The notes under the pieces: generated by a model
The model's database searches: none
What the model was told of the DNA's origin: nothing
Seen by the model: the letters and a program-made list of their open reading frames with translations, nothing else
Assembly (NCBI RefSeq): GCF_027532945.1
Contig: NZ_JAPZTZ010000012.1
Location: forward strand, 62,001 to 126,000
Length of the DNA: 64,000 bases
Direction of reading: 5' to 3'
Source of the DNA: Phreatobacter sp.
Lineage (GTDB): Bacteria > Pseudomonadota > Alphaproteobacteria > Rhizobiales > Phreatobacteraceae
Part shown: one piece after another, positions 39,547-51,765 of the stretch
How positions within the stretch are numbered: the first letter of the stretch is position 1
Layout of the letters: every line of letters starts with the position of its first letter
Translations under genes and position numbers: made by a program

Positions 39547-41526
39547 ATGACTTTCAAAACTCTCTTTCAACTGCGCAGCATCGGCGCGAAACTCACCCTG
39601 TCGGTCACCGCGACGGCTCTCGTGGCGGCAGGCGTCGTCGGCGGTGCCAGCTATTTCCAGCAGGACGCCCTCTCCGATCAGGCCATCGAATCGGCTCTGG
39701 TCCAGCGTTACGAGGCCGTGGTCGCCGCGATGGCCGAACAGGGGCAGCGCGCAGAGGCCGCCTCCCGCGCGCTCGCCAATGACCCTCGCGTCACGGCAGC
39801 CTTCGCCAGCGGGGACCGCCCGGCTCTTCTCGCTGCGATGAAGGAGCTCGGCGAACCCTTCCGCACCGGCCTCGGCCTTGGCCTGATCTCCTTCCAGAAG
39901 GCTGATGGCACCGCCTTTGCCCGCGTGCATGCGCCGGATGCCTTCGGCGACAACGTGCTCGCCCGCCGCAACACCATTCGCAGCGCCGTATCCTCAGGGT
40001 CGGTGGTGACAGGCATCGAGCCCGGCCGCGACAACGTCTCGATCTTCGCCGTGACGCCGGTGCGCTCCGGCGGCCAGATCGTCGGCGTGACCGATGTCGG
40101 CGCAGCGCTCGGTGTCCCCTTCCTCAACGACCTGAAGCGCCGCTTCAAGGTCGATATCGCGATGCACCTTGTCCAGGACGGCAAGCTGAACTCCCTCGGT
40201 GCGACCTTCGCCGAGAAGACGCTGCTGGATGTCGCTATCCACCAGGGCGCCATGCAGCGCACCAGCGCCTGGACGGAATCAACCATTGGCGGGCGTCCCG
40301 TCGCGGTGCTGGCAGGCCCTCTCCGCAACTTCTCCGGCCAGCCCATCGGCACGCTGGAGGTCGCCGTCGACACCACCGCCTTCGTGGGTGCGCGCAACAC
40401 CTCGATGCTGATCTTGCTTGGCGTCCTCCTCGGCGTGGCGATTGCAGGCACGCTGATCGCGATGCTGCTGACCCGCCACCTCGGCAAGCCCATCCGCGAG
40501 CTCAACGACACCATGACCGCACTCGCGAGCGGCACCCATCACGTCGCCGTTCCCTCGACCGCCCGCCAGGACGAGATCGGCGACATGGCCCGATCGGTCG
40601 AGGTCTTCCGCGAGAATGCCGTCGCCCGCGCCCGCCTCGAGGCCGAGACCGAGGCCGAGGCCCAAGCCCGCCAGGAACGTCAGGCCCGCATCGACGCCCT
40701 GATCCGCGACTTCTCCGGGTCGATCGGCGAGGTCCTGTCCGGCGTCGGCGACAATGCCGGCCGCATGGAGGACACCGCCCGCACCCTCACCAGCATTGCC
40801 GCCGCCGCGTCCCACCAGGCGGGCCAAGCCTCCGGCGCCTCGCGCCAGGCCTCCGACAACGTCCAGTCGGTGGCCGCGGCCTCCGAGGAGCTCTCCGCCT
40901 CGATTAACGAGATCGCCAGCCAGATCGGCCAGACCAACAGGGTGGTCGAGCGCGCCAGCAGCGAGGCGCAAGGGGCGAGCCAGCGCGTCCGCGTCCTCGC
41001 TGACGCCGCCGGCCGCATCGGCGAGGTGCTGAACCTCATCCGCGCGATCGCCGAGCAGACCAACCTCCTCGCCCTCAACGCCACGATCGAGGCGGCACGC
41101 GCCGGCGAGGCCGGCCGCGGCTTCGCGGTCGTCGCCTCGGAAGTGAAATCGCTCGCCGGCCAGACCGCCAAGGCCACCGAGGAGATCGCTGCCCAGATCG
41201 GCGCGGTGCAGGAGGAGACGGCGACCGCCGTCACCTCCATCGACGCCATCGCCGAGACCATGCAGGAGGTGGCGCGCTATGCCTCGGCCGTCGCCGCCGC
41301 CATCGAGCAGCAGCGCTCGGCCACAGGCGAGATCTCGCAGAACGTCCAGGCGGCCGCCACCGGCACCGCTCATGTGGTCGACAACATCACCGGTGTGACA
41401 GAGTCCTCCACCGAGACCAACGCCTCGGCAGGCTCGGTGCTGGAGGCCGCCCGCAGCCTCTCCGGTCAGTCGCAGGCGCTCTCGCGCTCGATCGAGACCT
41501 TCCTCTCCGCTGTCCGCGCCGCCTGA
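39547..41526 (+). CDS. Methyl-accepting chemotaxis protein with periplasmic cache-type sensor
   Basis: The 659-residue chemoreceptor has a first membrane helix at about 13-35 and a periplasmic sensor at about 38-285. The sensor contains [23 protein letters not shown] (split motif: [16 protein letters not shown]) and VTDVGAALG, typical of the double-cache/Cache_3 fold. A second helix at about 288-311, HAMP (about 312-365) and a long coiled-coil signalling domain (about 400-659) follow. The conserved hairpin tip is [20 protein letters not shown]. There is no C-terminal CheR-binding pentapeptide. No chemotaxis genes lie nearby. The HAPDxxGD box suggests small organic acids or similar ligands, but this is speculative. 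Confidence 0.92.
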   Translation: MTFKTLFQLRSIGAKLTLSVTATALVAAGVVGGASYFQQDALSDQAIESALVQRYEAVVAAMAEQGQRAEAASRALANDPRVTAAFASGDRPALLAAMKELGEPFRTGLGLGLISFQKADGTAFARVHAPDAFGDNVLARRNTIRSAVSSGSVVTGIEPGRDNVSIFAVTPVRSGGQIVGVTDVGAALGVPFLNDLKRRFKVDIAMHLVQDGKLNSLGATFAEKTLLDVAIHQGAMQRTSAWTESTIGGRPVAVLAGPLRNFSGQPIGTLEVAVDTTAFVGARNTSMLILLGVLLGVAIAGTLIAMLLTRHLGKPIRELNDTMTALASGTHHVAVPSTARQDEIGDMARSVEVFRENAVARARLEAETEAEAQARQERQARIDALIRDFSGSIGEVLSGVGDNAGRMEDTARTLTSIAAAASHQAGQASGASRQASDNVQSVAAASEELSASINEIASQIGQTNRVVERASSEAQGASQRVRVLADAAGRIGEVLNLIRAIAEQTNLLALNATIEAARAGEAGRGFAVVASEVKSLAGQTAKATEEIAAQIGAVQEETATAVTSIDAIAETMQEVARYASAVAAAIEQQRSATGEISQNVQAAATGTAHVVDNITGVTESSTETNASAGSVLEAARSLSGQSQALSRSIETFLSAVRAA

Positions 41527-41547
41527 GGCGCCGGCCCCCCCCGAATA

Positions 41548-41571
41548 AAGGCCCGCCCCACGGCGGGCCTT
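41548..41571. terminator. Bidirectional terminator between chemoreceptor and AbrB-family genes
   Basis: Stem AAGGCCCGCC (41548-41557) with GGCGGGCCTT (41562-41571) around CCAC, between two convergent stop codons. T-rich sequence follows on both sides (TTCGCCGTTTC on plus; TTATTCGG on minus). Confidence 0.7.
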
Positions 41572-41578
41572 CGCCGTT

Positions 41579-42676
41579 TCAGGACGGCGGCCGCGCCGGC
41601 ATCAGCCAGGCGAAGGTCAGCGGCGCGGCGATCATCACCAGAAAGACGCGGATGATGTGGAAGGCGGCGACGAAGGCGACCTCGGCATGGAGCGCGACCG
41701 CGATCAGCGCCATCTCCGTGAGACCGCCCGGAGAATAGGCGAGCAGCAGCGTAATCGCCGGAAAGCCGGAGAGCTGCGACACGACCAGCGCGAAGGCGGT
41801 CATCCAGGCCATCAGGATGAGGGTCGAGCCAACCGACAGTGCGAGGACCCGCCAGACCACGTGGCTTGCCGTGCCGGCGAAGCGGCAGCCAACGGCGACG
41901 CCAAGGACGAGTTGGGCCGCGTTGACGATTTCGAATGGCGGCTTGAAGTCCGAGAGGCCCGTGACGTGGATCGCGGCGCTGACGATCATGCAGCCGAGCA
42001 GCGTCTTGGCCGGCAGCCGCAGCACATGGCCGAGGAAGGCGCCGGCAAAGCCGCAGACGATGAGCAGTCCTTCGGCCGCGAGCGGCGCGTCGAACATCGA
42101 CACCCCGGTGACAGGCCGGTCGAGGCGGATGCCTTGCGTGAACTGGATGATGAAGGGCAGCGTCATCACCACCATGAGGATGCGCGCCGAATGGACGAGG
42201 GCTATGATGCGCGCATCCCCTCCCCGCTCCTCGCCATAGATGACCATCTCGACGAGGCCGCCGGGCATGCCGCAGAAGAAGGCTGTGACGCGGTCGTAGC
42301 CGCCGACCCGCCGGTAGTACCAGACGACCGAGGTGCCGCAGGCCGTCATGAACAGGACGAGCCCGGCGAGCGGCACGATCCATTGCGAGACCTGGCCGAT
42401 GATGGCGGGGCTGAAGCCGGAGCCCAGCATGACGCCGATGATGGCCGACATGGGTGAGCGGATGACGCCGGGGGCTGCGACCGGCACGCGCACCAGTGCG
42501 GCAATGGTGCAGAAGGTCATGGCCCCGAGCATCCAGGGCAGCGGCAGCCGGAGTGTGTAGAAAAGCGCGCCGCCGATAATGCCGAGCGCGAGCGCCAGGG
42601 CGAAGCGGCGATAGGGAAAGACCGAGGGAGCGAACTCGGCGATCCCGCTGCGCAACTCGGCAAGCCAACTCGTCAC
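41579..42676 (-). CDS. AbrB-family membrane permease (PF05145 type)
   Basis: About 365 residues with 10 or more helices in two similar halves, each with the family's Pro/Gly motif (LPLPWMLGAMTFCTIAAL; LPAKTLLGCMIVSAAIHV). Conserved GMPGGLVEMV and YSPGGLTEMALIA also pair between halves. This is the family once mislabelled ammonia monooxygenase and unrelated to the AbrB regulator; transport substrate is unknown. I choose GTG at 42676, behind a G-rich site (GAGGTGAGGGGG); ATG at 42721 is an alternative without a ribosome site. Confidence 0.85.
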   Translation of the reverse strand: MTSWLAELRSGIAEFAPSVFPYRRFALALALGIIGGALFYTLRLPLPWMLGAMTFCTIAALVRVPVAAPGVIRSPMSAIIGVMLGSGFSPAIIGQVSQWIVPLAGLVLFMTACGTSVVWYYRRVGGYDRVTAFFCGMPGGLVEMVIYGEERGGDARIIALVHSARILMVVMTLPFIIQFTQGIRLDRPVTGVSMFDAPLAAEGLLIVCGFAGAFLGHVLRLPAKTLLGCMIVSAAIHVTGLSDFKPPFEIVNAAQLVLGVAVGCRFAGTASHVVWRVLALSVGSTLILMAWMTAFALVVSQLSGFPAITLLLAYSPGGLTEMALIAVALHAEVAFVAAFHIIRVFLVMIAAPLTFAWLMPARPPS

Positions 42677-42803
42677 GTCACGCCACCCCCTCACCTCGTC
42701 CGGCGCTTCGGCGCATAGCATGGCGGCACGCTGGCGGAAGGCGCAAAAATACGGTGTCAGGGCTTCGTTGCGGCGGGCGCGGGGCGCGTCAGGCCGGAGG
42801 CGA

Positions 42804-42879
42804 TGGTGGGCAGTGACGGGCTCGAACCGCCGACATCCTGCGTGTAAAGCAGGCGCTCTACCAACTGAGCTAACCGCCC
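42804..42879 (-). tRNA. tRNA-Val (anticodon TAC)
   Basis: A 76-base cloverleaf on the minus strand. The acceptor GGGCGGT pairs with ACTGCCC (one G-T), the anticodon loop TTTACAC gives TAC, and the T-arm is GGCGG TTCGAGC CCGTC; the encoded CCA is present. A weak TTGTTT-N17-TACATG element (42920-42892) could be its promoter; the hupB terminator lies just upstream. Confidence 0.96.
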
Positions 42880-42949
42880 TCGCCGTGTCCGCATGTAGAC
42901 CGCCATCGGCCGCCAAACAAGGGCGGAGCCGCGTCGGGATGCGAACGCA

Positions 42950-42983
42950 AAAGCGCCGCCGGACCCATGTCCGACGGCGCTTT
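42950..42983 (-). terminator. Rho-independent terminator of hupB
   Basis: Minus-strand stem AAAGCGCCG...CGGCGCTTT (42983-42975 with 42958-42950) containing an inner GGAC/GTCC helix, then TTGCGTT; 20 bases past the hupB stop. Confidence 0.75.
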
Positions 42984-43003
42984 GCATGAATGCGTCGCTC
43001 CGA

Positions 43004-43279
43004 TCAGGAGTTGACGGCGTCCTTCAGGCCCTTGCCGGCCGAAAACTTCGGGGCCTTCGAGGCCTTGATCTGCACGGGCTTGCCGGTGCGCGGGTCGCGG
43101 CCCTCACGGGCAGCGCGCTTGGTCACCGAGAAGGCGCCGAAACCGACGAGCTTCACGTCGCCGCCGGCCTTCAGCGTGGCGGTGATCGCGTCGAACGTGG
43201 CATCCACTGCAGCACCCGCCTGCGCCTTGGTGAGGCTGGCGGCTTCGGCGACCGCGGCGATCAGTTCGTTCTTGGTCAC
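43004..43279 (-). CDS. hupB: DNA-binding protein HU
   Basis: Histone-like dimeric protein that bends DNA and compacts the nucleoid. 91 residues with the family start MTKNELIAAVAEAASLTKAQ, the VKLVGFGAFSV turn, the DNA-intercalating arm RDPRTGKPVQIKA and the C-terminal PKFSAGKGLKDAV. The start is GTG at 43279, with AAGGAG 9 bases upstream. The lon-hupB order is widely conserved. Confidence 0.97.
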   Translation of the reverse strand: MTKNELIAAVAEAASLTKAQAGAAVDATFDAITATLKAGGDVKLVGFGAFSVTKRAAREGRDPRTGKPVQIKASKAPKFSAGKGLKDAVNS

Positions 43280-43429
43280 GGGCTGTTCTCCTTCAGTTTG
43301 CGCCGATCCGGGAATACGCGATTCCGTCGCCGACGGGCGTCTCGTTTGCCGTGCCAAGATCACGAAAGCAAGGAAAATGCTGGCTTTGCGCCCGCCATGT
43401 GGACGATTCCAGGGACTTTCAACAGAAAA

Positions 43430-43451
43430 CCCCGGACCTGGCGGCCCGGGG
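43430..43451 (-). terminator. Rho-independent terminator of lon
   Basis: Minus-strand stem CCCCGG/CCGGGG (43451-43446 with 43435-43430) followed by TTTTCTGTT, 26 bases past the lon stop and before hupB. Confidence 0.75.
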
Positions 43452-43476
43452 CTTGGAATGGTTCCAGATTGAGGCG

Positions 43477-45900
<2,424 letters not shown>

Positions 45901-46120
45901 GATTCACTCGTCCTTTCGTCGACACGCCGCGAAGCGGCCCGTGAAGGCCCGCGCCGACGGCGGCGCTCGGATGATCCGGGGAAAGGGTCACGCAGCGGAA
46001 GCGCGGGGGCGGCGGCGGGATTGAGGCCGGCCCGGAAGCTCTGGCGGCTTCCTTCGGAGGTCTCGAGGCGCTTGGCCGACCTCGGGCGGAACTCCTGCCC
46101 CGGGGTCTGTCGGTCACCAT

Positions 46121-46149
46121 TAGGTGGCGGTGCACACCCCGGGTGTCAA
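46121..46149 (-). promoter_or_regulatory. Candidate promoter of lon with overlapping dyad
   Basis: On the minus strand TTGACA (46149-46144), 17-base spacer, CACCTA (46126-46121). The perfect dyad ACACC-CCG-GGTGT (46134-46146) overlaps the -35 and could be an operator. lon is heat-induced in related bacteria, but no clear sigma-32 pattern is seen. Confidence 0.4.
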
Positions 46150-46238
46150 GGCGCGCCGGGGATAGGTCGGATGGCGGTCTGAACCTTCGGCAGGAAAGCC
46201 ACATTCGGCCGGCGGAGAGGCCTTGCCGCAACGCAAAA

Positions 46239-46258
46239 GGGCGGGCCGAAGCCCGCCC
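46239..46258 (-). terminator. Rho-independent terminator of clpX
   Basis: Minus-strand stem GGGCGGGC/GCCCGCCC (46258-46251 with 46246-46239), loop TTCG, then TTTTGCGTT; 25 bases past the clpX stop. Confidence 0.8.
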
Positions 46259-46283
46259 CCAAAAGCGTCGCACGAGAGGAGAA

Positions 46284-47540
<1,257 letters not shown>

Positions 47541-47866
47541 CATCTCTCTCCAACGCGACCCCGACCTTGCGACCCGGATCGTCTGACGCGAGGCCCCTTT
47601 TCGGACCCTCTCGATGTCTCGGCCCCCCGGCTCGCCGATTGGCTCTTAGCCAACCATGGTGCGACCCACGGGATCAAGAAAGGATTAACGCTATTTCGTC
47701 ACGTGCGTTTCACCTAGGGCCCGCACGTGGCCGTGGATCAGTCTATGCAAGGCCCGGGCCTAAGATGGTGTCCCAAATGCGACACCGGGCGGTTCGGGCG
47801 CCGGCGGTCCGGCGCCCTGATGCACGTTGCGTCCCGGGGCCGGCGGGCCGGCACCAGGGATGCCGA
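47541..47866. other. Intergenic region between clpP and clpX
   Basis: A 326-base stretch with no credible gene. It contains a very strong GC stem without a T-run (47796-47817), a 16-base dyad of form TGT-N10-ACA (47768-47783 region) and, nearer clpX, a less GC-rich part (47650-47720) that probably carries the clpX promoter; no convincing -35/-10 pair was identified. Confidence 0.55.
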
Positions 47867-48499
47867 TCAGGCCTTGGCCTCGGCTTCCTCGGAGCGCTTC
47901 TCGATGACCTCGTCGATCAGGCCGAACTCCTTGGCCTTCTCGGCGGACATGAAGTTGTCGCGCTCGAGCGCCTCCTCGATCTCCTTGAGATTCCGGCCGG
48001 TGTGCCGCACGTAGACCTCGTTGAGGCGACGCTTCAGCTCCTTGACCTCCTCGGCGTGGATCAGGATGTCGGTGACCTGGCCGCGATAGCCGCCCGAGGG
48101 CTGGTGCACCATGATCCGCGAATGCGGCAGGGCGAAGCGGCTGCCCTTGGCGCCGGCGGTGAGCAGCAGCGAGCCCATGGAGGCGGCCTGGCCCATGCAC
48201 AGCGTGGTGACCGGCGGCTTGATGAACTGCATCGTGTCGTAGATCGACATGCCCGCCGTGACGACGCCGCCCGGCGAGTTGATGTACATGTTGATCTCCT
48301 TCTTCGGGTTCTCCGACTCCAGGAACAGGAGCTGGGCGACGATCAACGTCGCCATACCGTCCTCGACGGGACCCGACAGGAAGATGATGCGCTCCTTCAG
48401 GAGGCGCGAGTAGATGTCGTAGGAACGCTCGCCCCGGTTGGTCTGTTCGACCACCATGGGGACCAGATAGTTCATCAGCGTGTCGTGCGGGTCTCTCAT
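47867..48499 (-). CDS. clpP: ATP-dependent Clp protease proteolytic subunit ClpP
   Basis: Tetradecameric serine protease working with ClpX and ClpA. 210 residues. The catalytic Ser lies in [12 protein letters not shown] (about 106) and the His in [11 protein letters not shown] (about 131), with the oxyanion loop NSPGGVV. The ATG at 48499 ([16 protein letters not shown]) is preferred over one 39 bases upstream by similarity and AGGA spacing. Gene order tig-clpP-clpX-lon is conserved in proteobacteria. Confidence 0.97.
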   Translation of the reverse strand: MRDPHDTLMNYLVPMVVEQTNRGERSYDIYSRLLKERIIFLSGPVEDGMATLIVAQLLFLESENPKKEINMYINSPGGVVTAGMSIYDTMQFIKPPVTTLCMGQAASMGSLLLTAGAKGSRFALPHSRIMVHQPSGGYRGQVTDILIHAEEVKELKRRLNEVYVRHTGRNLKEIEEALERDNFMSAEKAKEFGLIDEVIEKRSEEAEAKA

Positions 48500-48624
48500 C
48501 GTCTCTGGTCCTTTGGGGTCGCGAGCGGGGCGCAGCATTCCCCGAATCTCTTTGACGACATCCTAACGGCAATGCGCATTCGCCGTGAAACCGCGACCCT
48601 CGTGAGGAAGATGGCGGAAACGAG

Positions 48625-48647
48625 AAGGGCCGCCAGCGGCGGCCCTT
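48625..48647 (-). terminator. Terminator between tig and clpP
   Basis: Minus-strand stem AAGGGCCGCC/GGCGGCCCTT (48647-48638 with 48634-48625) followed by CTCGTTTCC; 30 bases past the tig stop. A weak T-run suggests partial readthrough into clpP. Confidence 0.6.
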
Positions 48648-48677
48648 CCCTCACAGGAACGTGTCCGTCGCAGCCCT

Positions 48678-50036
48678 TCAGGCGGCATCCTCGTCGTCGT
48701 TGTCCTTGAAGAGCTCATCCTTGGAGACGGTCTTCTCGGTGACGTCGGCGAGTTCGAGAATATAGTCCACGACCTTCTCCTCGAAGATCGGAGCACGGAG
48801 CGAGGCGAGCGCCTGGGGGGTCTTGCGGTAATAGTCCCAGACCTGCTGCTCCTGACCGGGGAACTGGCGCGCCCGCTCGACCACGGCGCGCGAGACCTCC
48901 TCGTCGCTGACCTTGATCTGGGCCTTCTCACCAATTTCCGCAAGGACCAGTCCGAGGCGGACGCGGCGCTCGGCAATGGCGCGATACTCGGCCTTCGCCT
49001 TCTCCTCGGTCGTCTCCTCGTCAGAGAAGGTCTTGCCGCGGGACTCCAGGTCCTGCGTCACCTGGCGCCACACGCTGTCGAACTCCTGATCGACCAGCGT
49101 CTGCGGCAGGTCGAAGGAATGACGCTCGTCCAGCGCATCGAGCAGCGAGCGCTTCAGCTTGCGACGCGAGGCGGCGGTGTACTCGCTCTTCAGGCGGTCG
49201 GAGACGGCGGCCTTCAGCTTGGCGAGGTCCTCGAAGCCCACCATCTTGGCGAACTCCTCGTCGATCGCCCGCTCGCCGGGCTTCTCGATGGTCTTCACCG
49301 TGACGGCGAACTCGGCATCCTTGCCCGCGAGATTGGCGGCCATGTAGTTCGACGGGAACTTCACCTTGACCAGCTTCTCCTCGCCGGCCTTGACGCCGAC
49401 CAGCTGGTCCTCGAAGCCGGGGATGAAGGAGTTGGAGCCGAGCTCCAGCGGGATCTCGTCGGCCGAGCCGCCCTCGAACTTCTCGCCGTCGATCGTGCCG
49501 ACAAAGCCGATGCTCAGGCGGTCGCCGTTCTCGGCAGCCGCGCCCTCGGCCTTCGGCTCGTAGGGACGGTTCTGCTTGGCCATCGTCTCCAGCATGTCCT
49601 GGATGTCGGACTCGGCCGGCTCGACAACCGGCTTCTCGACCTTGATGCCCTTGAAATCGGCGAGCTGGATGGTCGGCAGCACCTCGAAGGCGACGGTGTA
49701 GTCGAGGTCGGCCTTGCCCTCGAAGACGGCCTGCGCCTCCTCCTGGGCCTCGGGCAGCTTCACCGCCGGCTCCTGGGCCAGCTTGAAGCTGTTGTCATTG
49801 ATGATCTTCTGGTTGGCCTCGCCGACGACAGCCTCGATGGTCTCGGCCAGCACGGCGCGGCCATAGAGCTTCTTGAGATGGGCAGTCGGCACCTTGCCGG
49901 GGCGGAAGCCGTTGATGCTGACGCGACCCTTCAGGTCGTCGAGGCGGGCCTCGGCCCGGGCGGCGAGATCGGCAACCGGAACCACGACGCGAAATTCGCG
50001 CTTGAGACCTTCGGACAGGGTGGCGGTCACCTGCAT
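48678..50036 (-). CDS. tig: Trigger factor
   Basis: Ribosome-bound chaperone and peptidyl-prolyl isomerase acting on nascent chains. 452 residues: the ribosome-binding tail with NGFRPGKVP (the GFRxGxxP signature) at about 43-51, an FKBP-type domain at about 155-240 (DRLSIGFVGTIDGEKFEGG split; FVGTIDGEKF), and the C-terminal arms. An acidic tail (DELFKDNDDEDAA) ends the protein. The ATG at 50036 starts MQVTATLSEGLKREF. tRNA-Leu ends 45 bases upstream on the same strand. Confidence 0.96.
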   Translation of the reverse strand: MQVTATLSEGLKREFRVVVPVADLAARAEARLDDLKGRVSINGFRPGKVPTAHLKKLYGRAVLAETIEAVVGEANQKIINDNSFKLAQEPAVKLPEAQEEAQAVFEGKADLDYTVAFEVLPTIQLADFKGIKVEKPVVEPAESDIQDMLETMAKQNRPYEPKAEGAAAENGDRLSIGFVGTIDGEKFEGGSADEIPLELGSNSFIPGFEDQLVGVKAGEEKLVKVKFPSNYMAANLAGKDAEFAVTVKTIEKPGERAIDEEFAKMVGFEDLAKLKAAVSDRLKSEYTAASRRKLKRSLLDALDERHSFDLPQTLVDQEFDSVWRQVTQDLESRGKTFSDEETTEEKAKAEYRAIAERRVRLGLVLAEIGEKAQIKVSDEEVSRAVVERARQFPGQEQQVWDYYRKTPQALASLRAPIFEEKVVDYILELADVTEKTVSKDELFKDNDDEDAA

Positions 50037-50081
50037 GGCGTCGTTTCTTTCGTGTTCGTGATCGGCGCGGCCGGCAAGAGA

Positions 50082-50166
50082 TGGTGCGGGCGGAGGGACT
50101 TGAACCCCCACGACTTTCGCCACGGGAACCTAAATCCCGCGTGTCTACCAATTCCACCACGCCCGC
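50082..50166 (-). tRNA. tRNA-Leu (anticodon TAG)
   Basis: An 85-base class II tRNA on the minus strand. The acceptor GCGGGCG pairs with CGCCCGC, the anticodon loop TTTAGGT gives TAG, a long variable arm (TGGCGAAAGTCGTG) is present, and the T-arm is GGGGG TTCAAGT CCCTC; discriminator A and CCA are encoded. It lies 45 bases before tig and is probably cotranscribed with it. Confidence 0.97.
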
Positions 50167-50230
50167 CGAGGGCCGCTCGAAAAATGTTCCTCGTCCCGCC
50201 GGATGCTGGGCACCCGCCGGGCGCGGCTGC

Positions 50231-50259
50231 ATAGCACCGGCTTCCGGCGATTGCATCAA
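50231..50259 (-). promoter_or_regulatory. Candidate promoter of tRNA-Leu and tig
   Basis: On the minus strand TTGATG (50259-50254), 17-base spacer, TGCTAT (50236-50231); predicted start near 50223, 57 bases before the tRNA. Confidence 0.5.
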
Positions 50260-50444
50260 GAAAATGACGGTGGGGTCGCGACCGGCAAGCGGGACGGCAT
50301 GGGGCTGAAACGCCGCGCGGTGAGGCTTAGCCCAGCATGGTCGTCGACCGAGCGTGCCAGTTCGGCAGGTTCGGCTTGGCAGGCCGAGCGCACCGTGCGA
50401 TGCCGCCGCTGCGCCACCGCACCCGTCCCGTCCAAGGAGCGACA

Positions 50445-51755
50445 ATGTCCGCCGCCCGCCTCTCCCGCCGCCATTTCGGCGCGCTCGGCATCGCCGGGCT
50501 CGGAACGGCGGGGCTTGGTTCGGTGGGGCTTGGTTCGGTGGGGCTTGGCGGCGCATGGGGTCCGTGGGGCCTGGCCTTGGCGAACCCGGCCCCGGCGACG
50601 CCTGCCGTGCTGCGGCTCACCGCCGCAGCGGGCACGGTCAGCCTTGCACCAGACCAGCCGACGACGCCGATCCTGGGCTATGGCGGCGCCCTGCCCGGCC
50701 CGGTTCTGCGGGCGCGGCGCGGCGAGATGGCCGACATCCTGCTCCGCAACGATCTTGCCGAACCGACGGGTCTGCACGTCTGCGGCCTGCGCCGCCCTGC
50801 GGACGGAACGCACCTCGCGCCAGGTGCCGAGCGAGCACAGCGCCTCGCCCTGCCGGAAGCGGGCACGCTGCTCTACCGCCCGTCTCTCCTCTCCGGCGAG
50901 GCGCAGCTTCGCCAGGGTCTCGCAGGTCTCCTCCTTGTCGACGAGGCGACCCCGCCCCTCCATGATCGCGAAGTGCCGCTCGTCCTCGCCGAAGCCCCCG
51001 GCGGCCTCATGCTGGTCAATGGCCGCGGCGGCCCCGACCTGACGGTGCGGCCCGGCGAGAGGCTCTGGCTGCGCCTCGCCAATGCCACGGCATCCCGCGT
51101 GCTGCGGCTTGCCCTGCCCGACCAGACGCTGACCCTCATCGCCCTCGACAGCCAGCCTTGCGAGCCCTTCCCGCTGGAGGGCGGCCGGATCGTCCTGGCC
51201 CCAGGGCAGCGCGCCGACCTGATCTGGGACGTGACGGCGTCCGGGGCCATCCTGCCGATACAGATCGCCCGGTTCGGCGGCCAGACCCTCTCGGCCGACA
51301 TTCCCGTCGCCGGCCCCCAGCTCCGCGACGCGCCGCTGCCGCCGCCACGGCCGCTACCGCCGAATGCCGTGCCGCAGGCCATGGACTTTCGCCGGGCCCT
51401 GCGCTGGGACTGGCCGATCGGCGGCACCGCCGAAGCCCCGACCCTCGCCGGCAGGGAGGACCGCACCGTGCCCGGGACGCCGGCCTTCCGCGCCCGGCCC
51501 GGCAGCGTTGTCGTCGCGACCATCCGCAACGATGCGCCGGTGCTGCACGCGCTCCACCTGCAGGGCCAGGCGGCGCGTCTCCTCGACGGGCTCGACGATG
51601 GCTGGAAACCCTATTTTCTCGACACGGTCCTGGTCGCACCCGGCATGACCGTCCGCATTGCCTTCGTCGCGGAACAGACGGGACGGTTCCTCGTCACCAG
51701 CCAGCCGATCAACGCGGAAGGCGGACCGGTCGCCATCGCTTATGATGTGACCTGA
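50445..51755 (+). CDS. Tat-exported multicopper-oxidase-fold protein lacking copper ligands
   Basis: A 436-residue protein with a twin-arginine signal (SRRHFGALG, Arg8-Arg9) and a long Gly/Leu-rich h-region, then three cupredoxin domains with the layout of multicopper oxidases. The four copper motifs are degraded. The usual HWHG is GLHVCGL and the HxH of domain 1 end is YRPS. The domain 3 HPxHLHGH is LHALHLQGQ, and the terminal HCHxxxH is replaced by AEQTGRFLVTS. It therefore cannot hold type 1 or trinuclear copper. E. coli FtsP (SufI) is a known ligand-less relative that supports cell division, so a structural role is possible. The ATG at 50445 has AAGGAG upstream. Confidence 0.82.
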   Translation: MSAARLSRRHFGALGIAGLGTAGLGSVGLGSVGLGGAWGPWGLALANPAPATPAVLRLTAAAGTVSLAPDQPTTPILGYGGALPGPVLRARRGEMADILLRNDLAEPTGLHVCGLRRPADGTHLAPGAERAQRLALPEAGTLLYRPSLLSGEAQLRQGLAGLLLVDEATPPLHDREVPLVLAEAPGGLMLVNGRGGPDLTVRPGERLWLRLANATASRVLRLALPDQTLTLIALDSQPCEPFPLEGGRIVLAPGQRADLIWDVTASGAILPIQIARFGGQTLSADIPVAGPQLRDAPLPPPRPLPPNAVPQAMDFRRALRWDWPIGGTAEAPTLAGREDRTVPGTPAFRARPGSVVVATIRNDAPVLHALHLQGQAARLLDGLDDGWKPYFLDTVLVAPGMTVRIAFVAEQTGRFLVTSQPINAEGGPVAIAYDVT

Positions 51756-51765
51756 GCCGACCGGG

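Larger units (their letters stand above)
45901..46283. other. Intergenic region between clpX and lon
   Basis: A 383-base stretch without a credible gene. It holds the clpX terminator (46239-46258), a promoter-like element for lon (46121-46149) and a long lon leader of about 215 bases, GC-rich and without further recognised structure. Confidence 0.6.

Noticed and set aside
47740..47763. Sigma-54 promoter next to the TGT-N10-ACA dyad near clpX
   Set aside because: GG-N10-GC is present on the minus strand, but the -24 half is poor and an enhancer directly adjacent to the promoter would be atypical.
47796..47817. Rho-independent terminator of clpP
   Set aside because: Very stable GGGCGCCGG/CCGGCGCCC stem, but no T-run follows on either strand; kept only as a structural note.
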